A stretch of DNA of 64,000 nucleotides from Perognathus longimembris pacificus (lineage: Eukaryota; Chordata; Mammalia; Rodentia; Heteromyidae), in the NCBI RefSeq assembly GCF_023159225.1, contig NC_063170.1:58549708-58613707 (forward strand), in the 5' to 3' direction. A program made the translations under genes and the position numbers. Numbering within the stretch: position 1 is the first letter of the stretch; every line of letters starts with the position of its first letter. Of this stretch, positions 49,110-60,920 are shown one piece after another. Below the pieces are notes generated by a model. That model did no database searches and was not told the DNA's origin. It was given only the letters and a program-made list of their open reading frames with translations.

Positions 49110-49869
49110 ATGGGAGGAGAGCGCGTGGAGCTCTTCTCACCAAAAATAATTCTAAACCCGCTAAACAGGATGCCTGGTGTTTTTACTTAGACACTGAGGT
49201 GCAAGTCACAGCAACCAGTTGTGTTTATCTAACTAAGAGGAAATGTACGGAAGGGAATTGGAGGCAGAAGCTCACCAAATTGATGACTGCTACAGGACCC
49301 GGCGTAGCAACGAGCAGGCAGAATAATCAGGAGGAACGGGATTGGACAGTAGCCCTACCATCTTTTCACTCGTGTCCTCTGCTCAGGACCCAAATTTCTG
49401 GAAAATAGTTCACTCCCCATTGAATTTAGGTTGGTACTTCCAGCTTCTTGGGATTGGTGGAAGGAAAAGGTGTTAAGGTGATAAGGAATGGCCTTCTCTC
49501 TAAGAATCATTGGCAAGGAGAAGGAATAATCCCCCTAAAGGAAACGAATGTACTTGAAAACAGAGCAAATGAATTTAATGAGACAAATGAGCAACGATCT
49601 GCTTGTTTGTCCAGAAAAGGAATCTTAGAAAAGAGATCTTAGAAAAGGAATGTTTGTTGCTTGAATTAAGCTTATATAAGTATATATAATACTCCTAATA
49701 TTGCATTGAACCTCTTGACTGACTAATGTTGGATTTGTACAGGTTCTAAAGCTAACAGGATTGCACTTTAAAGGGGAAGATTTATGAATGAATGAATGAA
49801 TGAGTGAGTGAGTGAATGTAAAAGGCTTCAGGTGGTAAAAATATGTAGGCAAAGATACCTTGAATATTT
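49110..49869. other. unique sequence with short GAAT repeat
   Basis: No gene signal. A small TGAA/TGAG repeat sits at about 49,783-49,817. Confidence 0.5.
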
Positions 49870-49990
49870 ATTCTGGAAAGCATTTGCACGTACTTGGCAC
49901 ATACTCTACCATTGAGCTACCCTTTCGGTCCTCCAATTTAGCCTTCTTTGTGTGTTGCTATTGATTGAACCCAGGACCTGCCACAGGCGG
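49870..49990 (-). mobile_element. degraded tRNA-like SINE
   Basis: 'catactctaccattgagcta' and 'ctattgattgaacccaggac' are reversed box motifs of an ID- or castorimorph-type tRNA-like unit. No clear tail remains. Confidence 0.55.
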
Positions 49991-50650
49991 ATTCTCAATG
50001 TAATTTTCAAATTGATGAATCCATGAGCAAAGTGACATGTAACAGTAAGGAGAAAACAATGTTCCATGTCAGAGATACTTACACTGAGACTTTTTATGAG
50101 TTTTCAAGAAAGTGCTTCATTTGTGTGAAAACAATGCAGAGTAAAGAATGGAGGGAGAGAATAGATGATAGATATTTCAGTTGTGTCCCATTCAATAAGT
50201 AAATCTACTATATCTTAGAACAGGCAAAAAAAATCAATAAACCACAAATGAGGGCTGTAATTTCATTACTAGCACTGTTCCCAGGTGCATATTTAATTTT
50301 AATAAACATTCTGTGTTCATGTAAACTGTTAAGACAGGAGAAGAAAGTAAAGAAAGTCAGGAGCTCTTTGCAACTCTCTATTTAGTCTAAATTCATTTCA
50401 AAATAAAAATATGTTCTTACTGCAAATTTCCAAGCATGCACAGGTACTAAGTGAATATTAATAATATTCTACTTTGCCCTCTCTCAATGCCGTAATGTTT
50501 CTCTTCAACAGTCTCCTAACACAATGTCCTGTTCTTCTTTCATGAATCTCTGTAGGTGCCAAAATCAAAAGAGAGGGAGGAAGAAGGAGAAAGAGAAAAA
50601 AATAAGAACACCCCCACCAATCTAATTTTGCCCTGCTGGTTGCAAGATAA
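49991..50650. other. unique sequence, no gene seen
   Basis: Single-copy AT-rich stretch with no gene signal. Confidence 0.5.
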
Positions 50651-50651
50651 A

Positions 50652-50669
50652 GTTATTCTTTTCTTTTCT

Positions 50670-50738
<69 letters not shown>

Positions 50739-50984
50739 CGCGCGCGCTAGTCCTGGAGTTTGAACTTAGGACTCAAATGCTGTCTCTGAGCCTTTTTTGC
50801 TCAAGGCTAGCAGCACTCTACCACTTAAGCCACAGCTCCACTTCCAGCTTTTGGGGGGCTAATCAGAGATAAGAATCGCATAGACTCTCTTGCCTTTAGC
50901 TGGTTTTGAACCACAGCCCTCAGATCTCAGCTTCTTGACTAGATAGGATTACAGACCTGAGCCACCAGCGCCCTGATTATTCTT
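50652..50984 (-). mobile_element. 7SL-Geo SINE with (CA)n tail
   Basis: Plus strand: (TG)n ending in a CG-alternating run (50,672-50,747), then 'gagtttgaacttaggactca', 'gcactctaccacttaagcca', 'ttttgaaccacagccctcag' and 'acagacctgagccaccagcg'. Flanks 'ttattctttt' at about 50,654 and about 50,975 look like a target-site duplication. Confidence 0.9.
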
Positions 50985-52030
50985 TTGGGTTTTGGTGGGG
51001 GTTTTTTGAAGTTATTTTTTAAGTACTGTCCAGACGTAAATCATCTTGGGCCATTCTTATATTGGTAGCCTAGAAACACAGGGCTAATGATGACAAGGTG
51101 TTTGCCTGCCCCTTACACTATGTAGCTATTTATTCTTTCCTTTGCTTTCACTTTTCTCCTAGACAAAACTAACACTTGCAGACATCTTGAGAATGCTATA
51201 GTTCATCTTTAACAGATAGAATTTTGTTCTTATTTTGTTAAATGTTACATTTACATAATTGTGTATGTCATTGGTGTTTGTAAGGATACACCAGAAAGTT
51301 AAAGTTTTCTATAGAAAGTATAGAAAATTATTAACTCAAACTAGACCAGGTATCACTCACTACCTGTGCTTTGCTAACTTATGGCATCCAAATTCAAATA
51401 CCAAATAGATTTTAGGTGATGAAGGCAAATTTCCTTAGTCTATTCTGAGATTAATCACTTTTTATTCTTTGCATACAAGTTGCACTGGTATCAAGCTTGA
51501 GTTTTTCTTAATCACAGAATATATTGCTCTAGAAATTCCTGACAGTAGGCAAAATGACATTGTTAGCAGTAGTTTTCATTTTGTCAAATTAAGTGTCCTT
51601 AAGTTTCTGTGTCTTGCTTAGTTTACTCAAATCTAGTAAAAGAAAAAGAATCGCAAAGTGACTTATAAAATAATAGAATGTAATTGAATAGTTACCTATA
51701 GAACTTACTGCGGTAGAAATATTCTTATCACTGGCCACAAAGATATTTACACAAGAACAGCATTGTTTGTGACATACTAATATCTTCTTTTGTGAAGGCC
51801 AAGTGGAATGGGCATGTGTTACTTTCGCCCACCCATATCATATTCCTCACTTTATTCTTAAAAGATGCTGGATTGCAGGGGGGTGGGGACTGCTCCCAAC
51901 TCCCTTTAGTTCATATGGTTCGAAGAAGGTCTTTGTTTTCACCTATAAACTCCAAAACCTTTCCTTGAAGGGTGGGCTTGTGACTCAAACCCAGTCCAAA
52001 ACATCAGACTCCCCTGCCTTAGAGATTTGG
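50985..52030. other. unique sequence, no gene seen
   Basis: AT-rich single-copy kilobase with no gene signal. Confidence 0.5.
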
Positions 52031-52086
<56 letters not shown>

Positions 52087-52238
52087 ATATATGTGTGTGT
52101 GTATACACATATATACATATATGTGTATATATACATATATGTGTATATAATATATGTATGTATGTGTGTATATGTATATATGTATATATGTATATATATG
52201 TATATACATATATATACATATATACATATACACACACA
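52031..52238. repeat. compound microsatellite (CT)n then (TATATG)-type
   Basis: A pure CT run (52,032-52,081) is followed by about 155 bp of alternating TA/TG/CA with strong self-complementarity ('tacatatatgtgtata' recurring). Frames here translate only the repeat. No SINE adjoins it. Confidence 0.95.
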
Positions 52239-52815
52239 TCCACCCAATCAGACCCAAAAGATGCAATTCAAAGCTTCTTCATACTGGATGACTGGAATAC
52301 GAAGCTCATCTTCCTGGAAATTAACCCAGGAGCGCATCAGCCTGCAGCTACTAGGGGAGGCCTTGTGACAAACCTAGACCAGCAAAAAAAATAAGATGGA
52401 GGCTGAATCACTTGACAAATTGGAGCCATAGCTGAATGCATAGATGTGCTGGAGATTCAAGAACCCATTGCTTCCCCTCTTCTAGTTGTTTAAATCCAGT
52501 GTATACCTTTATGTCTCTTGCTACTAATGTGATTCTACTCCACTCATAAAATGCCCATACTGAGTCTTTTTCCTTGATGAATTTAACTGAGGTGAAACTT
52601 TCCTTCCATTTATTGCATACATATGTACAGAACACATGCTACACGGGACCAACAAAATGGCCAAAAGGATTTCACGATGACATCTGTGCCCTGAAACTAA
52701 ATCGTGCAGAATATTTTGTCAAAATTGACAGAATAAGCTTATTTTTTTCTCTAAATGAAATGTTGTGCTTTTAATCTAAGGAGGGAAATTAGCTCAGAAA
52801 TCCCTAGAATGCTAT
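52239..52815. other. unique sequence, no gene seen
   Basis: Single-copy interval with no gene signal. Confidence 0.5.
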
Positions 52816-52819
52816 ATTT

Positions 52820-53032
52820 AAGAGTCTAGGCATTAGCATCAGAGGATCTGGTGTCCGGCTTGTGTCTATCTATTACAAGATCCAGAAATTATTTAAGCTC
52901 TCTTAGTGTTGAACTCTCTGTCTACAAAGATAGCACAAGCATACTGGATCAAATAATTTTAAGGACTTGGAAAATGTGTATAAATTACATACTATTATGC
53001 CTGAAGCATAGCAATAAATGATAGTTTTTAAA
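52820..53032 (+). repeat. MIR-like relic
   Basis: 'gtctaggcattagcatcaga' with later 'ttatttaagctctcttagtg' and 'gcctgaagcatagcaataaa' follows the MIR order (5' end, core, 3' end). Confidence 0.55.
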
Positions 53033-53189
53033 CATGGTCACTTAACATGTCATTCAATACCATTACTCACCAATTTCACGATTTAGGGGTTGGTATCCAA
53101 CAAGAAAAATATTATTTCAGCCTATATCTTTTCCCTTTGGATTCTGTGCAGATAAACAACTGCATACTGATGATAACCACTAGATTTTC

Positions 53190-53790
53190 TCACATTCAAT
53201 CATGTGCTAACACAAATTCAGTGTTTCTACTTCACCAGAAACTCAACATCTCTTTCCATGATCTCAACATCAGTAAATGGCACCATTCTGTAGCAAATTC
53301 TCTGCTCCCTCCTCATCTCTTCCCTGCTAATATCAAATCAAGGGCTGGATTCACCAGCAACCTCCTCTCTGCTCTCTCTTCCTCTGGGTTTGTACTCCAT
53401 GATCTGCTTTGCACTTTACAGCCAAAGCCATATTCATGATGAACATATACCCTAAAAACCAATAGCAGTTTCCCACTGTTCTTCTAGCATGAAAACTGTG
53501 ACTATCTTTTCTTATTGTGTAGTGTCCTCATCCTCCTAAGCATTCCCACCTAATCACCACCATGGTATTGCTCTGGAAATTCCTCTTGTTTTTCACATGC
53601 TTTGCTCTCTTTTGTTTTGTAGGGTTTGCACATGTGGTTTCTGTTGCCTAAAGCAGTATAGTACCAATCTGCCCCTCAGCTGTCTCCTCCATGGATTAAA
53701 TCCCAGTCATCCCTTATGCCCCATACCTATTATTCCTTCAGATGCTCCAGCCTTTCTTTACCCATGGCTGGAGACGTTATAGCAGTAGCC
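53190..53790 (+). repeat. L2-like LINE relic
   Basis: 'agcagtttcccactgttctt', 'atgctttgctctcttttgtt', 'gggtttgcacatgtggtttc' and 'ttcagatgctccagcctttc' follow the phrases of L2 3' regions ('ggcttcccattgccc', 'gcctttgcacttgctgttcc'). Confidence 0.5.
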
Positions 53791-54255
53791 TCTATGTCTC
53801 CCCTCACATAACCTGCCATGTTTTCTATTTTATTTCCATACGGGTCTGTAGATAGAGATGCGGTGTTGTAGAATTACCAAATTCTTCATCTATAACCCTG
53901 CTGGATGGGCAAATAGACATTTTTAAAGCTGGTTCTGGACTTAATTGGGGGCAGGGGAACCTTGAAACTTTGTTCTCTAGCCTCAAACTAAATGAAAGTC
54001 CTCCTTTTCCATTAGGATGAGTGGAGACAAGACAACAAAGTCATCTAGGCAGCAGGTTGACTTGTCTACAGTGCCCCCCAGGTATCCCATCTCCCATTAC
54101 AGTTACTGCTCATTTCCTCAAATTGTATTTATTCATGCTCATCACCACTGCTCAATACAGTCCTAACTAGATGTGCTGCCATGTCATTAGTCAAGAAGCA
54201 ATTGCAGAGCTCCAAGAAATGGAAACAAGAGTTTTTGTATTGTTTGCGGTTATTT
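53791..54255. other. unique sequence, no gene seen
   Basis: Single-copy interval with no gene signal. Confidence 0.5.
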
Positions 54256-54262
54256 CTTTTTT

Positions 54263-54310
<48 letters not shown>

Positions 54311-54312
54311 TT
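54256..54312. repeat. (TTTC)n microsatellite
   Basis: About 13 TTTC units, uninterrupted at the core. It is not tied to a recognised SINE. Confidence 0.95.
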
Positions 54313-54374
54313 TTGACCATTTGGTCTGTTGTCACTCTTTTTTATTTCTATATTCTTTGTCTTGTATATAAATT

Positions 54375-54622
54375 TATCTAATTTGGGGAAGAGATGGGAA
54401 TCAGAGGAAACAGTGGGACAAATGGTGAACCAGTGCAACAGTGATACTCACTAGACCCTCTGTTGGAAATGAACTTTACAACTTGGGGTGAAGGGAAGTC
54501 ATGGATGAGGGAGAGAGAATGAGGGAGGGGGTGACATTATTCAAAAAGAAATATACCCATCACCTTTCTTATGTAACTGTAACCACTCTGTACATCACCC
54601 TTGTTATTAATGTTTTAAAGAA
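54375..54622 (+). mobile_element. L1 3'-UTR, 5'-truncated
   Basis: 'gaaccagtgcaacagtgata', 'gacattattcaaaaagaaat', 'atgtaactgtaaccactctg' and 'tacatcacccttgttattaa' reproduce the 12.8-kb L1 end, diverged. Confidence 0.8.
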
Positions 54623-54727
54623 GTATTCGTATCATTATAGTACATTCTTAAATTATTTAGCAGTTTCCTTATCATGGATTCTCCCTATATCCCAAGTGTA
54701 TATAATGTGCTTGAAAATACAGTTCTG

Positions 54728-54982
54728 ATGACCTTAGCTACTCAGGAGACTAAGATCCAGAGGATCACAATTTAAAGTCAACCTAGGAAGAAAAGTCTAT
54801 GAGACTCCATCTCCAAAACCAGCAAAAAGTTGGGCTAGAGTTTCAATTCATGTGGAAGAAAATAGCCTAGCATGCACTATGAGTGTGTGTGCAACTTAGG
54901 TTAAACCCCTGTACCATCCAAAAGGAGGAGGAGGAGGAAGAGGAGGAGGAGGAAGAAGAGGAGGAGGAAAATGGGAGAAGGA

Positions 54983-55053
<71 letters not shown>

Positions 55054-55230
55054 GAAAGAAGGAAGGAAGGAAGGAAGGAAGGAAGGAAGGAAGGAAGGAA
55101 GGAAGGAAGGAAGGAAGGGAAGGAAGGAGAGGGAGAGAGAGAGAGGAGGAGGAGAAGAGAAGGGAACAAAGAGAGAAAGTAGGGGATAATGAGGGGGGGT
55201 GGGGGAGGAAGGGAGAAGAGGAGGAGTTTC
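54728..55230 (+). mobile_element. 7SL-Geo SINE with 300-bp purine tail
   Basis: 'gaccttagctactcaggaga', 'gaagaaaagtctatgagact', 'aaccagcaaaaagttgggct' and a worn right module ending 'aaacccctgtaccatccaaa'. The purine tail (54,920-55,226) passes through GGA, then (GAAA)n at 54,982-55,052, then (GGAA)n to 55,118, then GA/GGA. Confidence 0.8.
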
Positions 55231-56717
55231 TATCCCAATCCAAGGTATATATCAGGCTTGTATTCTGTTCATATAGTTGGAGTGAAGTCTTGTTTAGCAG
55301 ATGGCATTAAAATGTGAAAGGATATCATGGGAATCAGTAGCCTCTATAAAAGGCAGCTGGTGACATTGACCTTGGGTAATATGAAAGCAGGTAAGGAGCT
55401 GTCACTGAACAAGGGTGATCTATTTTATAAAATTCTATTTTTTATTTGACTTGGAACCAGTTGTTTAACTGGACAACTCTAGTGCAAGCATCTGCTCCAA
55501 CCTTTGTTCATTCCAGCACACGGATAGCCTGTGGAACAAAGCACATTGTCATGTCAGTCGTGGCTGGGTGAAGTGTAGAACAGTGGCCCTCGTCCCAATC
55601 ATCCAGTGCGGGACTGGTAGCTGATCGAGCCACTTTAAGAACCTTGCACCCAGTGCCATTTGACTTTGGAGTGAACTCTGAGGAAGGTCATGATTTGTTT
55701 TCATCAAAGGTAAAGAGGGAACGCACAGCAAAAACCTTGATGCAAAGATGCCTGGTCTGCGTTCTATTATCCTAGAAAAACAACAAAGAAAACTTAATAC
55801 AAAAAATAAATAAATTTCAAATATTTTTCAGAAGACCTCTTAGAGATGTTTCTTGAAGTAAAATTGGATTCATTCCTCCATTGAGAGCTTAATGTGCATG
55901 CGGAGTTTATTGTTTCTGTGAAGGCTTAGCAGACTTCATCAGCTGATGAATGTCACCTTTCAGTCATTTGTCAAAGGGATACATGTGGAGACCGGCAAGC
56001 GATCCTGCCACCCTGTGTATTGTTCCCCTAGAACCTTTCGGACCACAGAGGATGAGAGGTTCTCAAAGGAGGCACTGCAGCACCCCTGAGTTTCAAGTGT
56101 GGACAGCCAGCCAGCTTTGTCAGAACCAACTGAGTTCCACCTCCAACTACCTGAGTGGGGCTCTAGGTGTTTCTCATGCACATTAATTCTGAAAACTGTG
56201 CTTCTGGGTAAAACAAGAAATTCAGGAAGAAGTCTTGTCATTCAGTATGGCAGATTTGGTATCTACCATCTCAAGGACCCACCAGCCAGGCACTTTCCCA
56301 AGGAAAGAATCACAGAGCAGGAGTATAGTGGCCCAAGCAATTCATTATTTCCAGTCATTCAAGACACTGTCCTTCAACTCTTGCCTGTGAGCTAAATGGG
56401 TTCAGGAATCTTGTCATCTATGACCAATTGGTGGGAACTGGTTGGGTCAACATGTTGTAGATTCTGGGTCCCAGGTTTGGCTCAGTTGAGGAAAGTTTGT
56501 TAAAAAAAAAAAAAAAGGAATGTCAGCTATGTGCTATTGATGGGAGGTCATTCACAGAACCCTGATAACCTTATATAACCTCTTACCTCGCTTTATCCTC
56601 CCTCAGTTTCAAGGAGGGAGAAGAAGCATACATGTAAATATCCAGCCCTTGGCTCTTACTTTGAAGAAGATGTAGGTGTGAGTAGGAAGTAAATAGTTTT
56701 TTGCTGGCTTCTATGAG
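55231..56717. other. repeat-poor block, no gene seen
   Basis: About 1.5 kb. 55,500-56,000 has conserved-noncoding texture. Opposed frames at 55,950-56,395 (78-98 codons) are unrecognised. An A-run lies at 56,500-56,516. Confidence 0.4.
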
Positions 56718-56910
56718 AGTGTGTGTGTATGTGTGAAAGAGAGAGAGTCCTAGGGCTTGAACTGACTCAGTGTTCCTAGGCTTCTTTTGCTCAAGGCTAA
56801 TGCTCTATCACATGAGCCACAGAACCACTTCTGGCTTTTTCAGTGGTTTAGTGGAGACAAGAGTCTCACAGACTTTCCTGCCCGAGCTGGCCTTTTTTTT
56901 TTTTTTTTTA
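56718..56910 (-). mobile_element. 7SL-Geo SINE, head replaced by T-run
   Basis: TG/GA tail (56,718-56,747), 'tagggcttgaactgactcag', 'gctctatcacatgagccaca' and 'ctttcctgcccgagctggcc', then abruptly T17 (56,893-56,909) instead of the expected 7SL-like head. The head was lost or displaced by another A-tailed insertion. Confidence 0.8.
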
Positions 56911-58589
56911 AATTTGGAAAGCAATAGCTTTCCAGGACACCCTGCCCAATACATTGCCATTCATTTCTTATTAGCCAGAACTATACCACACAGTCAACCC
57001 TAGCCAGAATCTTTCTAGGAAGCTGGCTATTTTTTTTTAATTGGAGGACATCATCCTGCCAAGCAAAACTAGGGTCACATCCACAAAGGAGGAAAGAATG
57101 AAAATTGAGGTGACAGTCATGTCCACCATAATGCAGGAGGAGCTGGAATATACAAGTAAGAATCTGGCCCTAGAGAAAGAGCAGGCTGCTCACTGCTCTC
57201 CAGAGTTGACAACTTAGCACTGAGTTGGAGGAAAGCCTTCCTCTGCCCATTGGACTTATTATTGGAGTTAATGCTGTTGGTAATGGCCGCCTTCCAGCTG
57301 TTTATTGATTTCCTGACCTGCCGACAGCAGCGTTCGTTTCCAGTATCTTGGGATGCACTCCAGTGAGACACATAAATACGGATGGCAGGGACTCTATGCT
57401 CAAGTTGTGTCCTATCCCTGTAAGGGGAGATCTTTTCCCTTGCTTTATATGGCTGTTCACCAGAGTTCCTGCATGCAGTTGCTATATATATGCTATGTTC
57501 TTCTGTTTGTGAATGTTCAGTAATAATATAAAACGATCATGAACTGATGGTACATAACTAACTAAACACAATTATATACCATCTACATTAATGTTATGCC
57601 TAACATAATCTGATTTTTGGAAAGGAGGAGGTCCTGGGAAATGGCTAAAAAACTGCCAAGGAATAGATTAGCCCTGATTTTGTCTTTTGTCTATCCAGTC
57701 TATGAACAACATATTCATGTGGATAACTACTACTTTTATTGTTTTCATAAATTTAAGCACAAGCATATTCCAAATTTGCCTTTCTCCTATAACCAGGTTT
57801 GCTATGTTTAATTACCACTTGAGGATCAATCAACTTGGGGATATTTTTGGTTTTCTGTTTTAGTTTTGTTTTGTCTTACCCTATCAACATACTGACCTTC
57901 GCTTCCTCAAAAGGTTTTTTTAATTGTGTAGAACTGTTTGGTTGTGACCCATGTGTAAGGCTGTCATTTAGCATGCATTGGTCTGGAATTGCTCAAGATT
58001 TCAAATCTGTTTCAAGCTAGTAAGAAAAGAAGACATTGAGTATCATAAACACACTAGCCAAGTCCACCTCCTTCTTCGCCACCTGCCTGCTGAAATTATA
58101 AAAAATTAGGTTTTGTTATTGGTATTCAACATGCACTATTATATTTTCCTAATAATAACTTCACTAATAATATAACCTTTGTTCAGCATAGGCACCTGGT
58201 TAGCTAAATGAGACCCCAGCTGTCAGTGAAATACCTACCTCCATATAGGAGTTAAAAGTTAATAAATTCATAATATGAGTAAAGAAAATAATAATAATGT
58301 CTTGCTTCTCTCCAAGGAATTCAAAGCCTTATGTGGGTACTGTTTCATTAATCTCTATATAAATCTTAGCTGTATGGTAGAGAAAAGAATTTGAACCTGG
58401 GGAGAAACTGACTGTGGAATTACAGTCTACTTTGACTCCAGAGTCATTGCCAAATCCCTCCACTTTTCCCTATCCATCTGTGTGGTGTTCACATGGTCCC
58501 AGCTACCATGACCTTGCTTGAATGACCAGATTGTCTCCAAGTATTTCCCTTTCTCTGTCCATAAGCATTCCCTGACAGAATGTTCAGCA
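56911..58589. other. unique sequence, no gene seen
   Basis: About 1.7 kb. A small hairpin (ggaaagc/gctttcc) sits at 56,916-56,933. 57,110-57,380 is moderately GC-rich. No exon is recognised. Confidence 0.45.
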
Positions 58590-58614
58590 AGGTTGTTTAA
58601 GTCAGATGATATTT

Positions 58615-58797
58615 CCCCTATTTTTTCCAAAGCTGGATGACAGGCAAGTACCACCATACTGAGTCTTTCTTCTTGTTGTTGTTAAGATGAGGTCTTGTTA
58701 ACATTTTACTTGGGCTGGCTTTAAACCTCAATCTTCCCTTGTTTCTGCTTCTGGAGTAGCTGGGATTAGAGCTATAAACCACCATCCCTGATGGCAT
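58615..58797 (-). mobile_element. B1/7SL-like SINE relic
   Basis: 'tggatgacaggcaagtacca' and 'tggagtagctgggattagag' are reversed B1-type segments in a dimer-like layout. Diverged. Confidence 0.65.
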
Positions 58798-58839
58798 TAC
58801 TTACTCCTCATCTTAAACCACTTTAATGGATCTTATTCT

Positions 58840-59288
58840 CCATACTTTGCCCTTTTTGTCCATCCTACCTACTCCCTCTGACTCAACTCCCTTTCCTTTC
58901 CTTTTCTCCAAGAATCCAAGTGTTGAGTCTTTTGCATCTACTCACTGTCTGGCATAGTTCGGCTTTAGCATGTCTACTCCATTCCCTAATTTAAGGTCTT
59001 GTTTTACACAGTCTTCCTTCAGCTTCCTATCTAGAATAGCTTCTTCCCCCACCAAGTTACTATCCATCCCCAATCATTTATCTGCTTCAGACTTTCTCTT
59101 CCGCTGCACTTACCTTGCTGACTTGACTGTGTTTAACCATTCATTGCTGCAGCTCTCAAACCACTCACAGATCAACTGTCAGCTCTTGCAAGAAAGCAAG
59201 TCACCTGAGCTATTCCATTGATGTATCTCCAGGGCTTAGCATGCTACCCGGAGCACAGCAAGTGTTCACAAATCGGATTGCAGGCATA
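58840..59288 (+). repeat. L2-like LINE 3' end
   Basis: 'gtatctccagggcttagcat' with 'acccggagcacagcaagtgt' is the characteristic L2 3' terminus. Upstream pyrimidine-rich sequence fits the L2 3' region. Confidence 0.6.
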
Positions 59289-59779
59289 ACTGGCTGCATG
59301 TTGACAGCATTGTGGTCTGTGTCCTGCAGGATTCCTCTTGCTCTCCTATTTTCCATAGACACATCTGAATTCAGAAGATGTGTACGTATTCGTGCACAAG
59401 CATGGACACATTCCCACTGAGCTCTATTCTTCTCCCCCCCTCCAAGCTACTGCAGTACTTTATGGACACCTTGTACTCAGTAGCGCCAAGTTTGCCCTCT
59501 CTGCAAGTAATCCTCAACATCCAATCTCTGCTCCTATGGAGAAGTACACTGCTTGCATTCAAGTCTCTCGTTTCCCCCTGGCCAAGTCTTGGTTCACATT
59601 GAGTTGTCCTATGATAGAAAGATCCTTTGTTTTCATCCAGGGACTCAATCATTATAGATTGGATAAGGCAAAGTCTATGAGTTGGTGTAAAGATGCAAGA
59701 ACAATGTGCTAAAACAAGCAAGTGGAATAAACCTCCATCTGCCAAGGGCCCCCTGACTAATGCCACAGATCCTGTTACA
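59289..59779. other. unique sequence, overlapping unexplained frames
   Basis: A 110-codon plus frame and a 131-codon minus frame overlap (59,371-59,766). Neither resembles a known protein or shows splice sites, so they are probably chance. Confidence 0.4.
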
Positions 59780-60180
59780 TTAATGAAGCTCCTCTAAGGT
59801 CCATTTGGCTATTGTGAGTTTATCAAATTCTCGATGATAGCTCATAAGTCTAATTGTGTCATTACAGTTCTTTTTTTTATATTCCTAAGCAAATTTCTCC
59901 CAGATATTTGAGTATGAATCAAGCCTTGACTTTAATTAATTGACAGGAATTAGCTTCCTTAATACACTTAGAAGCTAAAGCCTCTGTGGCAGCACCAGAC
60001 CCGATTGCTGAGGTGCTAATCAAATTCTGTTCCCTTCCTACACAGAGATGCACAAAGCATTTGGGGGATAAGGAATCAGACTCATCTGTACATGGGAATA
60101 CTCCATGGGGTATCTGTTTTTTATTCCCCTTTCCTTTCTGCCATTTCCAATATTATTCATTGGTGAGAGATTAATCCTTT
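59780..60180. promoter_or_regulatory. candidate conserved noncoding element
   Basis: Repeat-free AT-rich segment with a compact TTTAATTAATTGACAGG at 59,931-59,947. It joins homeodomain cores (TTAATTAATT) to a MEIS/TGIF-like TGACAG. Inference only. Confidence 0.3.
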
Positions 60181-60651
60181 GTACTTAACAATGCTTGTGT
60201 AACAGACCATAAGTAAGGAAGAGCCCAGACCTCAGAGGACCCCCCTCCATAGAGTCATGTCACCCTACATTACCAGCTTGTCATAATCCACTAGTTCATT
60301 CCTTTTTTTTACAGGAAAAGAGGCTTGGACATATCTCTTTCATAAGTCAAGTCCTCTCGTTTGTCAGTCTTAGTGGTCTCATGTCAACATAAATATATCT
60401 GTCCATAAACCTTGACAGATATATAGATTTGTGGCCTCTGAAGGGTATGATATGAACATTAGACCCTTTTTGATTGTTAACATGATCATCTTTAAAGACA
60501 GGTGTTCCCAGTGCTTTCTGAATTGACTTGTTGAGTGAGTGTGTTGCTGTACCTGACTTATCTACTCTTATGACGTTAATACCAGAAGATTGACCAGAGG
60601 CAGATGCTCAAGATATCTGAACATGGGGAAGCCAGAGCCTGGCATATACTT
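60181..60651. other. unique sequence, no gene seen
   Basis: Single-copy interval with no gene signal. Confidence 0.5.
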
Positions 60652-60796
60652 TCAAACTAGGTTTTTTGGGGGTTTGGGGGTTTTTTGTTGCCAGTCCTGG
60701 GGCTTGGACTCAGGGCCTGAGCACTGTCCCTGGTTTCTTTTTGCTCAAGGCTAGCACTCTACCACTTGCGCCAGAGCACCACTTCTGGCTATGTAC

Positions 60797-60846
<50 letters not shown>

Positions 60847-60920
60847 GAGGAATAGAACCCAGGGCTTCATGTATGCGAGGCAATACTAGGCCATATTTCC
60901 AGCCCCTCAAACTAGGTTTT
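60652..60920 (-). mobile_element. IDL-Geo SINE with internal (TAGA)n and 14-bp TSD
   Basis: On the minus strand: ID-like left monomer (60,904 down to about 60,846), a linker expanded into about 12 TAGA/ATAG units (60,797-60,845), then the Geo monomer and tail (T/G-rich on plus from 60,666). The duplication 'tcaaactaggtttt' is exact at 60,652-60,665 and 60,907-60,920. Confidence 0.95.

Noticed and set aside
59371..59766. Overlapping 110- and 131-codon frames
   Set aside because: Both strands open over the same bases with no recognised motif.
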